From contig JAJPXK010000157.1 in the NCBI GenBank assembly GCA_021205485.1, positions 1-12,995 on the forward strand: a stretch of DNA of 12,995 nucleotides, written 5' to 3'. A model generated the notes under the pieces. The model was not told where the DNA came from, did no database searches, and saw nothing but the letters and a program-made list of their open reading frames with translations. A program made the position numbers and the translations under genes. Shown piece by piece: positions 7,988 to 12,995 of the stretch (within the stretch, counting starts at the first letter, position 1; each line of letters opens with the position of its first letter). This stretch comes from Clostridia bacterium (lineage in GTDB: Bacteria; Bacillota; Clostridia; Christensenellales; Borkfalkiaceae).

Positions 7988-8365
7988 ATGAAGTTAATAG
8001 AAAAAGTATTAATGCGTAGAACATTAATGAGTCACAGGAACGATAAACTCCCTATTGCTGTCGGTTACAAAATAATGAAACTATTAAAACAGACAGAAGA
8101 GGATGATAAGTTCTATCAGACTAAACTTACAGAAATAGCCGACACATACGGAGAAAAAGATCCAGACGGCAAGCTGTTACGTTCGAAGGAAGGTAACATA
8201 ATAATTCAAAATGGAAAAAAAGATGAATGTAATGCTTTAATAAAAGAGCTTGAAGAAACAGACGTGGAAGAAGCAGAGATAAAATTTACTTTAGACGAGC
8301 TTGCTCCGATTAATTTTAGCGTTGACGAACTTTTCAATTTAGAACATTGCATCATTTGCGAATAA
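7988..8365 (+). CDS. DUF1617-like phage protein
   Basis: A protein of 125 residues from the ATG at 7988, which has GGAG at 7978-7981 six bases upstream. In-frame starts at 7952 (GTG) and 7976 (ATG) are less well placed. It is charged and mainly helical, with no signal or membrane segment. The central pattern (IMKLLKQ...FYQTKLTEIADTYGEKDPDGKL, then KDECNALIKELEETDVEEAEIKFTLDEL) recalls small DUF1617 proteins found beside tail genes in phages of Firmicutes. This family match is from memory of the pattern and not certain. Its biochemical role is unknown to me. It is the first + strand gene after the inverted island and is followed 16 bases later by the BppU-like gene, so the two are probably co-transcribed. 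Confidence 0.7.
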   Translation: MKLIEKVLMRRTLMSHRNDKLPIAVGYKIMKLLKQTEEDDKFYQTKLTEIADTYGEKDPDGKLLRSKEGNIIIQNGKKDECNALIKELEETDVEEAEIKFTLDELAPINFSVDELFNLEHCIICE

Positions 8366-8381
8366 ATTTTAGGTAGAAATA

Positions 8382-9296
8382 ATGACAACTTACACTCCAT
8401 CTTCAGAAAAGATAGTCCACGAAACATCGGTTGACTTTAAAAAGCGTCCTGTCGTCGAGCCGATTCATATAGTCCAGTATGATAACAGCTTACCGATAGT
8501 AGCTGTAACCTTATATTCTGACTATGAATTGTATTCTTTACCGTCAAGTGCGTCAGCAAATATTAAAGTAAAGAAACCCGATGGTAAATTTGTATATAAT
8601 GAAGTTCTTGGTTGTAACAGTGACAGGACAGTTATATACTTCGAAGTAACGGCTGCAATGACATCGTTTTACGGAGAACTTCATTCAGTTATTGAGATTG
8701 TAGTAAATGGTGGTGTGGCTGCATCTGCTAATATTACATTAGTCGTCGATAAAAATCCTGTTCAATCAGATGACGTAGAGTCTACAGATGAATATTTGGC
8801 TTTGATTGAATATACTGATTCGGCAGCGGCAAGTGCAAAAGCAGCGGCGGCATCCGAAGCCAATGCAAAAACCTACGCAGCAAATGCTAAATCTTCAGCG
8901 ACTGCAGCGGCAGCATCTGAAACAAACGCAAAAGAGTCTGAAGTTAAGGCGGCGGAATATGCAAAGATAGCGGGAGAAACAGAACTTGGTTCATTGCCTG
9001 CTTCACTTGCTCAGCATATTTTAATACTTGAACTAATGGATTCGGATGGTGAACCTATTTTAAGCAGTGACAATGATAGCATAGAAACTGTTACATATTT
9101 TGTTGATGATGAGACAGTGAGGGAATTGGAGGAACGTATAACAATACTTGAAAACATTATTACAGAAATGTTACACGCCTTTTCTTATGAAAAAGTTAAT
9201 TCCTTTGTGTCTACAGCTACCGAACAAATTGCAACATTAGAAGAAGACGTCGATGCTTTGAAAGAGCATTCAATATTAGACGCTAATTATAGTTAA
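8382..9296 (+). CDS. BppU-like baseplate/tail fibre protein with alanine-rich stalk
   Basis: A protein of 304 residues. Residues about 20-130 (PIHIVQYDNSLPIVAVTLY, then KVKKPDGKFVYNEV and a YGELHSVIEI strand) match the N-terminal BppU/DUF2479 domain, which attaches to the baseplate in lactococcal-type phages. Residues about 146-202 are an Ala/Ser/Lys-rich heptad-like stalk (SAKAAAASEANAK-type repeats) as in trimeric phage fibres. A second coiled coil follows at about 245-267 (VRELEERITILENII), and a third near the C-terminus. There is no lectin-like head in this chain. It ends nine bases before the gene for the variable protein, so I infer that this protein is the stalk or adaptor that presents the variable protein. 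The ATG has only a modest ribosome site (AGGT near 8371). Confidence 0.75.
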   Translation: MTTYTPSSEKIVHETSVDFKKRPVVEPIHIVQYDNSLPIVAVTLYSDYELYSLPSSASANIKVKKPDGKFVYNEVLGCNSDRTVIYFEVTAAMTSFYGELHSVIEIVVNGGVAASANITLVVDKNPVQSDDVESTDEYLALIEYTDSAAASAKAAAASEANAKTYAANAKSSATAAAASETNAKESEVKAAEYAKIAGETELGSLPASLAQHILILELMDSDGEPILSSDNDSIETVTYFVDDETVRELEERITILENIITEMLHAFSYEKVNSFVSTATEQIATLEEDVDALKEHSILDANYS

Positions 9297-9305
9297 GGAG
9301 TATTT

Positions 9306-10127
9306 ATGAAAATTACAGAATACGCAAAAGCAACCTCATTCGACAGCGGGGATGTTATTATTAAAGACGGAACAAATGGAACCAAAATAATGGATGTTAG
9401 TGATGCCCTTTTAGGCTTTATGGGACTTATGGATGCAACTATGCACGCTAACATATATAGGGGTAAATACCTTGGTTCTTCAGTAACGGCAGCTCAGCAA
9501 ACAGCCATTTCAAATGGTACATTTGAAGACTTGTATGTTGGCGATTACTGGACAATAAACGGCGTCAACTACAGAATAGCCGACATAGACTACTTCTACA
9601 ATTGCGGCGATACGGCATTTACTAAGCATCATCTTGTAATTGTGCCTGACGGACAGCTTTATACCGCTCAAATGAATTCGTCCAATACAACGGAGGGCGG
9701 TTATGTCGGCAGTGAAATGTATACAACTAATCTTGCTGACGCAAAATCGACAATCAGTACAGCATTTGGCGAGCTTGTCCTTTCACATCGCGATTACTTT
9801 GTAAACGCTGTTACGGACGGCATACCTTCTGCTGGTGCTTGGTATGATTCAGAAGTCGAATTAATGAATGAAATAATGGTTTACGGCTGTCAAGTATTTA
9901 CATCTGTTATCGGCGGCACTTCTGTTCCAAATCTCTATACAACAGGCAAAAAACAGCTTTCTCTTTTCAGACTAAATCCAAAAATATTGAACAAAAGACT
10001 GTGGTTCTGGTTAAGAGATGTTGTTTCGTCGACTCATTTTGCTGATGTGCTCAGCAATGGCGCTGCGGACTCCAATGCCGCGTCTTTCTCTGACGGGGTT
10101 CGTCCGTACTTCGTTATTGGTGTGTAA
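9306..10127 (+). CDS. DGR variable protein, putative receptor-binding tail protein (C-type-lectin-like C-terminus)
   Basis: A protein of 273 residues with GGAG at 9298-9301 before the ATG. The N-terminal 60 residues (GDVIIKDGTNGTKIMDVSDAL) look like an attachment segment. From about residue 65 the pattern DYWTINGVNYRIADIDYF, then SHRDYFVNAV and SAGAWYDSEVELMNE, ending in WFWLRDV...GVRPYFVIGV, resembles DUF6273-type and other C-type-lectin-fold domains that serve as DGR targets. The C-terminal codons 247-263 lie in the variable repeat. Relative to the template copy, ten residues differ there: D247, L249, S250, A253, A254, D255, S256, A258, F261 and D263. N251 is unchanged and N257 differs only at the wobble base. 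The protein ends six residues past VR, so the diversified stretch is the last loop and strand of the domain, as in Mtd of phage BPP-1. Probable role: adhesin whose host-binding surface is diversified. Confidence 0.9.
   Translation: MKITEYAKATSFDSGDVIIKDGTNGTKIMDVSDALLGFMGLMDATMHANIYRGKYLGSSVTAAQQTAISNGTFEDLYVGDYWTINGVNYRIADIDYFYNCGDTAFTKHHLVIVPDGQLYTAQMNSSNTTEGGYVGSEMYTTNLADAKSTISTAFGELVLSHRDYFVNAVTDGIPSAGAWYDSEVELMNEIMVYGCQVFTSVIGGTSVPNLYTTGKKQLSLFRLNPKILNKRLWFWLRDVVSSTHFADVLSNGAADSNAASFSDGVRPYFVIGV
10021..10106 (+). repeat. DGR variable repeat (VR)
   Basis: These 86 bases at the 3' end of the variable gene align without gaps to TR at 11148-11233. There are 14 mismatches. Thirteen sit where TR has A (changes to G, C or T), and one is C in TR to T in VR (10076). 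The first 23 and last 14 bases are free of changes. The final 13 identical bases, CGGGGTTCGTCCG, are GC-rich and occupy the place of the initiation-of-mutagenic-homing (IMH) site. Confidence 0.97.
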
Positions 10128-10132
10128 TTGAA

Positions 10133-10147
10133 GGGGCCTTGTGCCCC
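10133..10147. promoter_or_regulatory. Hairpin just downstream of VR, candidate target-recognition element
   Basis: GGGGC (10133-10137) and GCCCC (10143-10147) pair in a perfect 5-bp GC stem with a 5-base loop, five bases after the stop codon and 26 bases after the end of VR. In BPP-1 and relatives a GC-rich hairpin or cruciform just downstream of VR promotes retrohoming and marks the target. Position and composition fit, but the stem is shorter than the known example. There is no T-run, so it is not a good terminator. Confidence 0.55.
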
Positions 10148-10181
10148 GCGTTAATTAAGAAATTAAGGAGAAAAATTCAAA

Positions 10182-10487
10182 ATGGAAAATAAGTACAAAG
10201 TTACCTTATCTGATGGTACAATATTAGATAATCTGGAGTTAAATGGTAACAACTTTATTTCTGAAGAAGAAATAGACAAAGCTATTTTTGATAACAATTT
10301 ACTGTCTGTAACCATTTCTTATGACGATATTGTAGAAGTGCATACCAATATGGAACTCATAAGATTTGCTGTAGAGAATGGTAAAACTTGGTTTGCTATC
10401 CGTGATATTTCTTCCGATAAGTTGGAAAAGCTACAGCTTCAGGCAGACTTAGAATACATAGCGATGATGGCTGGTATAGATCTTTAA
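10182..10487 (+). CDS. Conserved-looking small phage protein of unknown function between VR gene and XkdX-like gene
   Basis: A protein of 101 residues, with AAGGAG about ten bases before the ATG. No signal or membrane segment is visible. The N-terminal half is beta-like (KYKVTLSDGTILDNLELNGNNF). The C-terminal half contains a WFAIRDIS segment and ends in a helix (DKLEKLQLQADLEYIAMM). I do not recognise a named domain. It is co-directional with the variable gene (54-base gap holding the hairpin), and the XkdX-like gene follows after nine bases. Small genes of this type sit at the end of tail operons. A chaperone or small tail component is possible, but nothing in the sequence proves it. Confidence 0.75.
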   Translation: MENKYKVTLSDGTILDNLELNGNNFISEEEIDKAIFDNNLLSVTISYDDIVEVHTNMELIRFAVENGKTWFAIRDISSDKLEKLQLQADLEYIAMMAGIDL

Positions 10488-10496
10488 GGAGTGAGT

Positions 10497-10646
10497 ATGA
10501 ATACAGTTGAACATAGTGCAAAATATGAACGAGTAAAGTTCTGGTATGATATGAAAATGTGGAGCGAAAAAAAAGTTCGTAACGCAGTAGTAATGGGATT
10601 TATCACCGATGCAGAGTATACTGAAATAACAGGAAATGAGTATTAA
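10497..10646 (+). CDS. xkdX: XkdX-like small phage protein
   Basis: A protein of 49 residues beginning MNTVEHSAKYERVKFWYDM. The two short conserved blocks of the XkdX family (named from PBSX of Bacillus subtilis) are visible: a V-x-x-W/Y-x-x-x-x-W helix (residues 13-22) and the end block GFITDAEYTEITGNEY (residues 34-49). XkdX proteins are short products of unknown function encoded at the end of tail gene clusters, often just before the lysis genes. AAGGAG lies at 10486-10491, and the ATG is nine bases after the preceding stop. The next gene (Avd) begins two bases after this stop, so the genes are tightly coupled. Confidence 0.75.
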   Translation: MNTVEHSAKYERVKFWYDMKMWSEKKVRNAVVMGFITDAEYTEITGNEY

Positions 10647-10648
10647 AA

Positions 10649-11134
10649 ATGAGTGTTCTCGTAAGTAACCGACAAGAATCAAAGTACGAAGCAATAACTT
10701 TTTCTATTGAACTGCATAAGATGCTAATTAATCTAATGCAAAGAAATTTTGGCATTAAAGATTTAGACCATATTGTAAGGGTGAAATATGCATACGGGTT
10801 AGAAAAGACTGAAGATTTTGCCAAGTATCGTTACTTAATGCAGAACTGTAAAACTCAATTAGATAAAACTGCATCATTGCTTACAAATAATTTAGTTGCA
10901 GCAAAATCTATTTATCCTACGTCAATGGAAGAGTATAATCAGCGTAGGTCTTTTCAAAATTTAGCGATTGCCAATTGCGAGCAAATTCTCGTGGAATTGC
11001 AGCATACCGTTGATATTTTTGAAGTAAACGTGAACGTTTATAGAACACATATTAAAGCTATCGACCGAGAAATCGGTTTGATAAAAAAGTGGCGCCAGAG
11101 AGATAATAAAATAAAATCATATCTACAAGGGTGA
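10649..11134 (+). CDS. avd: DGR accessory variability determinant (Avd-type four-helix protein)
   Basis: A protein of 161 residues that is almost all helix and rich in Lys/Arg. Avd proteins form a positively charged pentameric barrel of four-helix units that binds the DGR reverse transcriptase and the TR RNA and is essential for mutagenic retrohoming. Four long helical stretches can be drawn (about residues 10-35, 58-88, 95-130 and 132-155), ending in LIKKWRQRDNK, a strongly basic tail. The usual length is about 120-130 residues, so this one is longer. The part before residue 60, including RNFGIKDLDHIVRVKYAY, may be extra. The ATG follows the XkdX stop by two bases. TR starts 13 bases after its stop, and the RT gene follows. 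The sequence alone gives a moderate match, but the position between VR and TR/RT is strong support. Confidence 0.8.
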   Translation: MSVLVSNRQESKYEAITFSIELHKMLINLMQRNFGIKDLDHIVRVKYAYGLEKTEDFAKYRYLMQNCKTQLDKTASLLTNNLVAAKSIYPTSMEEYNQRRSFQNLAIANCEQILVELQHTVDIFEVNVNVYRTHIKAIDREIGLIKKWRQRDNKIKSYLQG

Positions 11135-11147
11135 TTTCTGAACAGCT

Positions 11148-11233
11148 TTGTTTCGTCGACTCATTTTGCTAATGTGAACAACAATGGCAATACGAACTAC
11201 AACACCGCGTCTAACTCTAACGGGGTTCGTCCG
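11148..11233 (+). repeat. DGR template repeat (TR)
   Basis: This non-coding copy matches VR (10021-10106) over 86 bases. Read in the VR frame it encodes an Asn-rich stretch: twelve codons in 11171-11221 contain mutable adenines, nine of them AAY, plus ACG, ACC and TAC. Those 21 adenines include 13 that differ in VR. No substitution at any of them can give a stop codon. The VR frame continues past TR for a few codons to TAG at 11252, as if TR were an old copy of the gene end. TR should be transcribed with the adjoining avd and RT genes. Confidence 0.97.
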
Positions 11234-11343
11234 GATTCCCTAAACACCAAATAGGGAAGGAGAAGTCATCCGTTCTGCAATAGATAAATACTAAAGCCGA
11301 ACGCAATTTACTACGGTAAATATTGTTATAGCGGTGAATAATT
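11234..11343 (+). ncRNA. Structured spacer of the DGR template RNA, between TR and RT
   Basis: A 110-base non-coding stretch. Two perfect stem-loops are visible. TTCCCTA/TAGGGAA (11236-11242 with 11252-11258, 9-base loop) begins two bases after TR. ATTTAC/GTAAAT (11306-11311 with 11316-11321) is closed over TACG, giving a C(UACG)G loop of the stable UNCG class. In BPP-1 the RNA downstream of TR is bound by RT-Avd and provides the cDNA priming site, so this spacer probably has that role. The exact RNA ends are not visible. Confidence 0.6.
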
Positions 11344-12537
11344 ATGAGATATGAAGATATTATCTGTGACGCCAATAATTTGTATAGGGCTTATCTTGCT
11401 TCCGTTAAGAGTAGCAAATGGAAAGAATCTACTCAAAAATTTTCCTTGAATTTCTTAAGATACATCTTTGATATTCAAGAGAAGTTACAAAACAGAACAC
11501 TGACCAATGGAGAAATAACAGAGTTTTGTTTGCGTGAGCGTGGCAAGGTAAGACCTATTACAAGTTTATGTGTTTCAGATAGAATAATCCGGCATGTGCT
11601 CTGTGATGATATTTTTATACCTAAAGTTAAAAACAAGATTATTTACGATAATGGAGCTTCGGTTAAAGGAAGAGGAATAGCATTTTCAAGAAAACGTTTT
11701 GAAGTACATCTCAAACGGTATTACCGTGAATTTGGAAACGACGGTTATATTTTGTTTGGCGATTTCAGAAAATTTTACGATAATATTATTCATTCAATCG
11801 CTAAGCAAGAACTACTCAAACTTGTAGACAATGATGAATTTATCGAGTGGCTGCTAAACATTATATTTAACGGTTTTAAGATAGATGTTTCGTATTTGTC
11901 AGACGTTGATTACTGGAATTGCGAAAAAGATATTTTCGATAAGTTGAAATACAGGGCGGAAATCCCGTCTAAACTATTAACCGGTGAAAGATTTATGGAG
12001 AAATCTGTAAACATCGGTGACCAGCTATCGCAAATAATCGGTATTTACTATCCTTATAAAATTGATAATTATGTGAAGTATGTAAGAAGTCAAAAATATT
12101 ACGGACGTTATATGGATGATTGGTATATAATCAATCATTCAAAAGAAGAACTCCTTGATATTTATCAAAACATATACAAAATAGCTACCGAATATGGTAT
12201 ACATATTAACGAAAACAAGACGCATATCGTCAAAGTTAGCAGCACATATAAATACCTTCAAGTAAAGTATAGCTTGACAAATAACGGACACGTAATCAAA
12301 AGAATTAATCCGAATAGAGTTTCTTGTCTACGTAGAAAACTCAAGAAATTAGCCGTAAAGGTAAGTGCTGGCGAACTTGAGTATGCGAACGTAGAAAATA
12401 TGTTTAAAGGTTGGATGGGTTCTTTTTATAAAATATTGTCCAAACAGCAGAGAACAAATCTGATATCTTTATATGAGGAGCTATTTAAAAAACATATTAA
12501 AATTGAAAATAAAAAGATGATTATAACAGATTTATAA
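11344..12537 (+). CDS. DGR reverse transcriptase
   Basis: A protein of 397 residues with the reverse transcriptase motifs in order: the R-G-K-V-R-P-I region (about 66-72), motif A GDFRKFYDNI with catalytic D140, IGDQLSQ at 224-230, and YMDD at 256-259 with D258 and D259. The I-G-x-x-x-S-Q motif is diagnostic of DGR reverse transcriptases, since retrons and group II introns have Q-G-x-x-x-S-P. It is linked to the low fidelity at template adenines. The thumb region contains NMFKGWMGSFYKIL. No maturase or endonuclease domain follows, as expected. The enzyme would copy the TR RNA, with Avd, into adenine-mutated cDNA that replaces VR. The ATG at 11344 has only a weak ribosome site (GGTGAA just upstream), which suggests low expression. 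All catalytic residues are intact, so the element looks active. Confidence 0.97.
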   Translation: MRYEDIICDANNLYRAYLASVKSSKWKESTQKFSLNFLRYIFDIQEKLQNRTLTNGEITEFCLRERGKVRPITSLCVSDRIIRHVLCDDIFIPKVKNKIIYDNGASVKGRGIAFSRKRFEVHLKRYYREFGNDGYILFGDFRKFYDNIIHSIAKQELLKLVDNDEFIEWLLNIIFNGFKIDVSYLSDVDYWNCEKDIFDKLKYRAEIPSKLLTGERFMEKSVNIGDQLSQIIGIYYPYKIDNYVKYVRSQKYYGRYMDDWYIINHSKEELLDIYQNIYKIATEYGIHINENKTHIVKVSSTYKYLQVKYSLTNNGHVIKRINPNRVSCLRRKLKKLAVKVSAGELEYANVENMFKGWMGSFYKILSKQQRTNLISLYEELFKKHIKIENKKMIITDL

Positions 12538-12553
12538 TTGGAGAATTACTAAG

Positions 12554-12904
12554 TTGGGCACAATGGTCATAACTACAATAATAACAGCATTAATATCTTC
12601 AGTCGTCGGTGCAATAGTCGGGGCTGTTGCTGCTGGAGTAAAATCTAAAACTAAAAAAGAGCTGAACGCCGAAAAAGCCGAAAGGTTGGGTGTACAATGT
12701 TTATTAAGAACTCAACTGCTTGACTTCCACGATAAGTATACAGCACGCAAATATTGCCCGTCTTATGCGAAAGAAGCTATTATGAATGAGTATGAGGCAT
12801 ACCACGGACTGGGCGGAAATGGTTTGGTGACAAAATTCTATAATGATATTATGGCTCTACCCGAAACACAGCCAGATGAAAAACAAGAAAAGACAACAGA
12901 ATAA
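12554..12904 (+). CDS. Small membrane-anchored phage protein, possibly holin-like
   Basis: A protein of 116 residues. The TTG at 12554 is favoured because GGAG (12540-12543) lies ten bases upstream. The ATG at 12563 would be 19 bases away. Residues about 5-28 form a single hydrophobic segment rich in Ile, Val, Ala and Gly, followed by a Lys-rich stretch (KSKTKKELNAEKAERLG) that should lie in the cytoplasm. The rest is soluble, with YCPSYAKEAIMNEYEAYHGLGGNG, a pattern I associate with small phage proteins near lysis genes. The location right after the tail/DGR block, where holin and endolysin genes often start, makes a holin-like role plausible. Only one membrane segment is seen, and no endolysin is inside the window to confirm it. 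Confidence 0.7.
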   Translation: MGTMVITTIITALISSVVGAIVGAVAAGVKSKTKKELNAEKAERLGVQCLLRTQLLDFHDKYTARKYCPSYAKEAIMNEYEAYHGLGGNGLVTKFYNDIMALPETQPDEKQEKTTE

Positions 12905-12995
12905 TTATTTATATTTTTAATAAAAAGAAAGGCCGTCTTCCAAGCGCCAATTCTGTAGCAAGTAAAGAAGTCATAAGAATCTTCCTATTAAGAAT

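Noticed and set aside
10133..10147. VR-downstream hairpin as a transcription terminator
   Set aside because: The stem is only 5 bp and no T-run follows on either strand.
10128..10162. TTGAAG plus 17 bases plus TTAATT as a promoter before the 101-residue gene
   Set aside because: The -10 is poor and the spacer is occupied by the GC hairpin. The genes are closely spaced and read as one unit.
12905..12995. Short frames open to the right edge, on the - strand (ending at 12909) and on the + strand (12901 onward)
   Set aside because: Both are under 35 codons within the window. The + strand frame has no ATG/GTG/TTG start, and the - strand frame cannot be judged without sequence beyond the edge. 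No hairpin terminator is seen here either.
1..12995. CRISPR array, tRNA or insertion sequence
   Set aside because: No regularly spaced identical repeats, no tRNA cloverleaf and no transposase or terminal inverted repeats were seen on reading.

Overview
The window is a late-gene segment of a tailed siphovirus-type phage or prophage. The DNA is AT-rich, Shine-Dalgarno sites are strong (GGAG/GGAGGT), and the tail genes are of the type found in phages of low-GC Gram-positive bacteria. The gene set (Dit, Tal with an S74 C-terminus, a BppU-like protein, an XkdX-like protein and a diversity-generating retroelement) resembles gut Firmicutes (Clostridia) phages. That host assignment is inference. No integrase, attachment site, packaging or replication gene is visible, so prophage or free phage cannot be decided.

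Layout. (1) 1-6994, + strand: the 3' part of a tape measure gene, a distal tail protein (Dit) and a 1179-residue tail tip protein (Tal-like) ending in a self-cleaving S74 chaperone domain. The three reading frames overlap. (2) 6996-7791, - strand: an inverted island of two small genes inside the tail operon. A lipoprotein has its own near-consensus promoter and a probable terminator, and a 63-residue one-membrane-segment protein lies upstream. A strong bidirectional terminator hairpin separates the two. This looks like moron cargo expressed independently of the lytic programme. (3) 7988-9296, + strand: a DUF1617-like protein and a baseplate/fibre protein with an alanine-rich stalk. (4) 9306-12537, + strand: a complete diversity-generating retroelement (DGR). 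It comprises a C-type-lectin-like variable protein, its variable repeat (VR) at the 3' end, a hairpin just after the gene, two small genes (one XkdX-like), an Avd-type accessory protein, the template repeat (TR), a structured RNA spacer and the DGR reverse transcriptase. (5) 12554-12904: a small one-membrane-segment, possibly holin-like protein. The last 91 bases hold nothing I can name.

How it works together. Tape measure, Dit and Tal build the tail tip, and the BppU-like protein and the variable protein probably form the receptor-binding device. The reverse transcriptase with Avd would copy the TR RNA with errors at adenines, and the cDNA would replace VR. VR (10021-10106) and TR (11148-11233) align over 86 bases without gaps. 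They differ at 14 positions, and 13 of these are adenines in TR. The variable codons in TR are almost all AAY, and no substitution at these adenines can produce a stop codon. The lipoprotein may protect a lysogen from superinfection, but this is only inference from its position and type.
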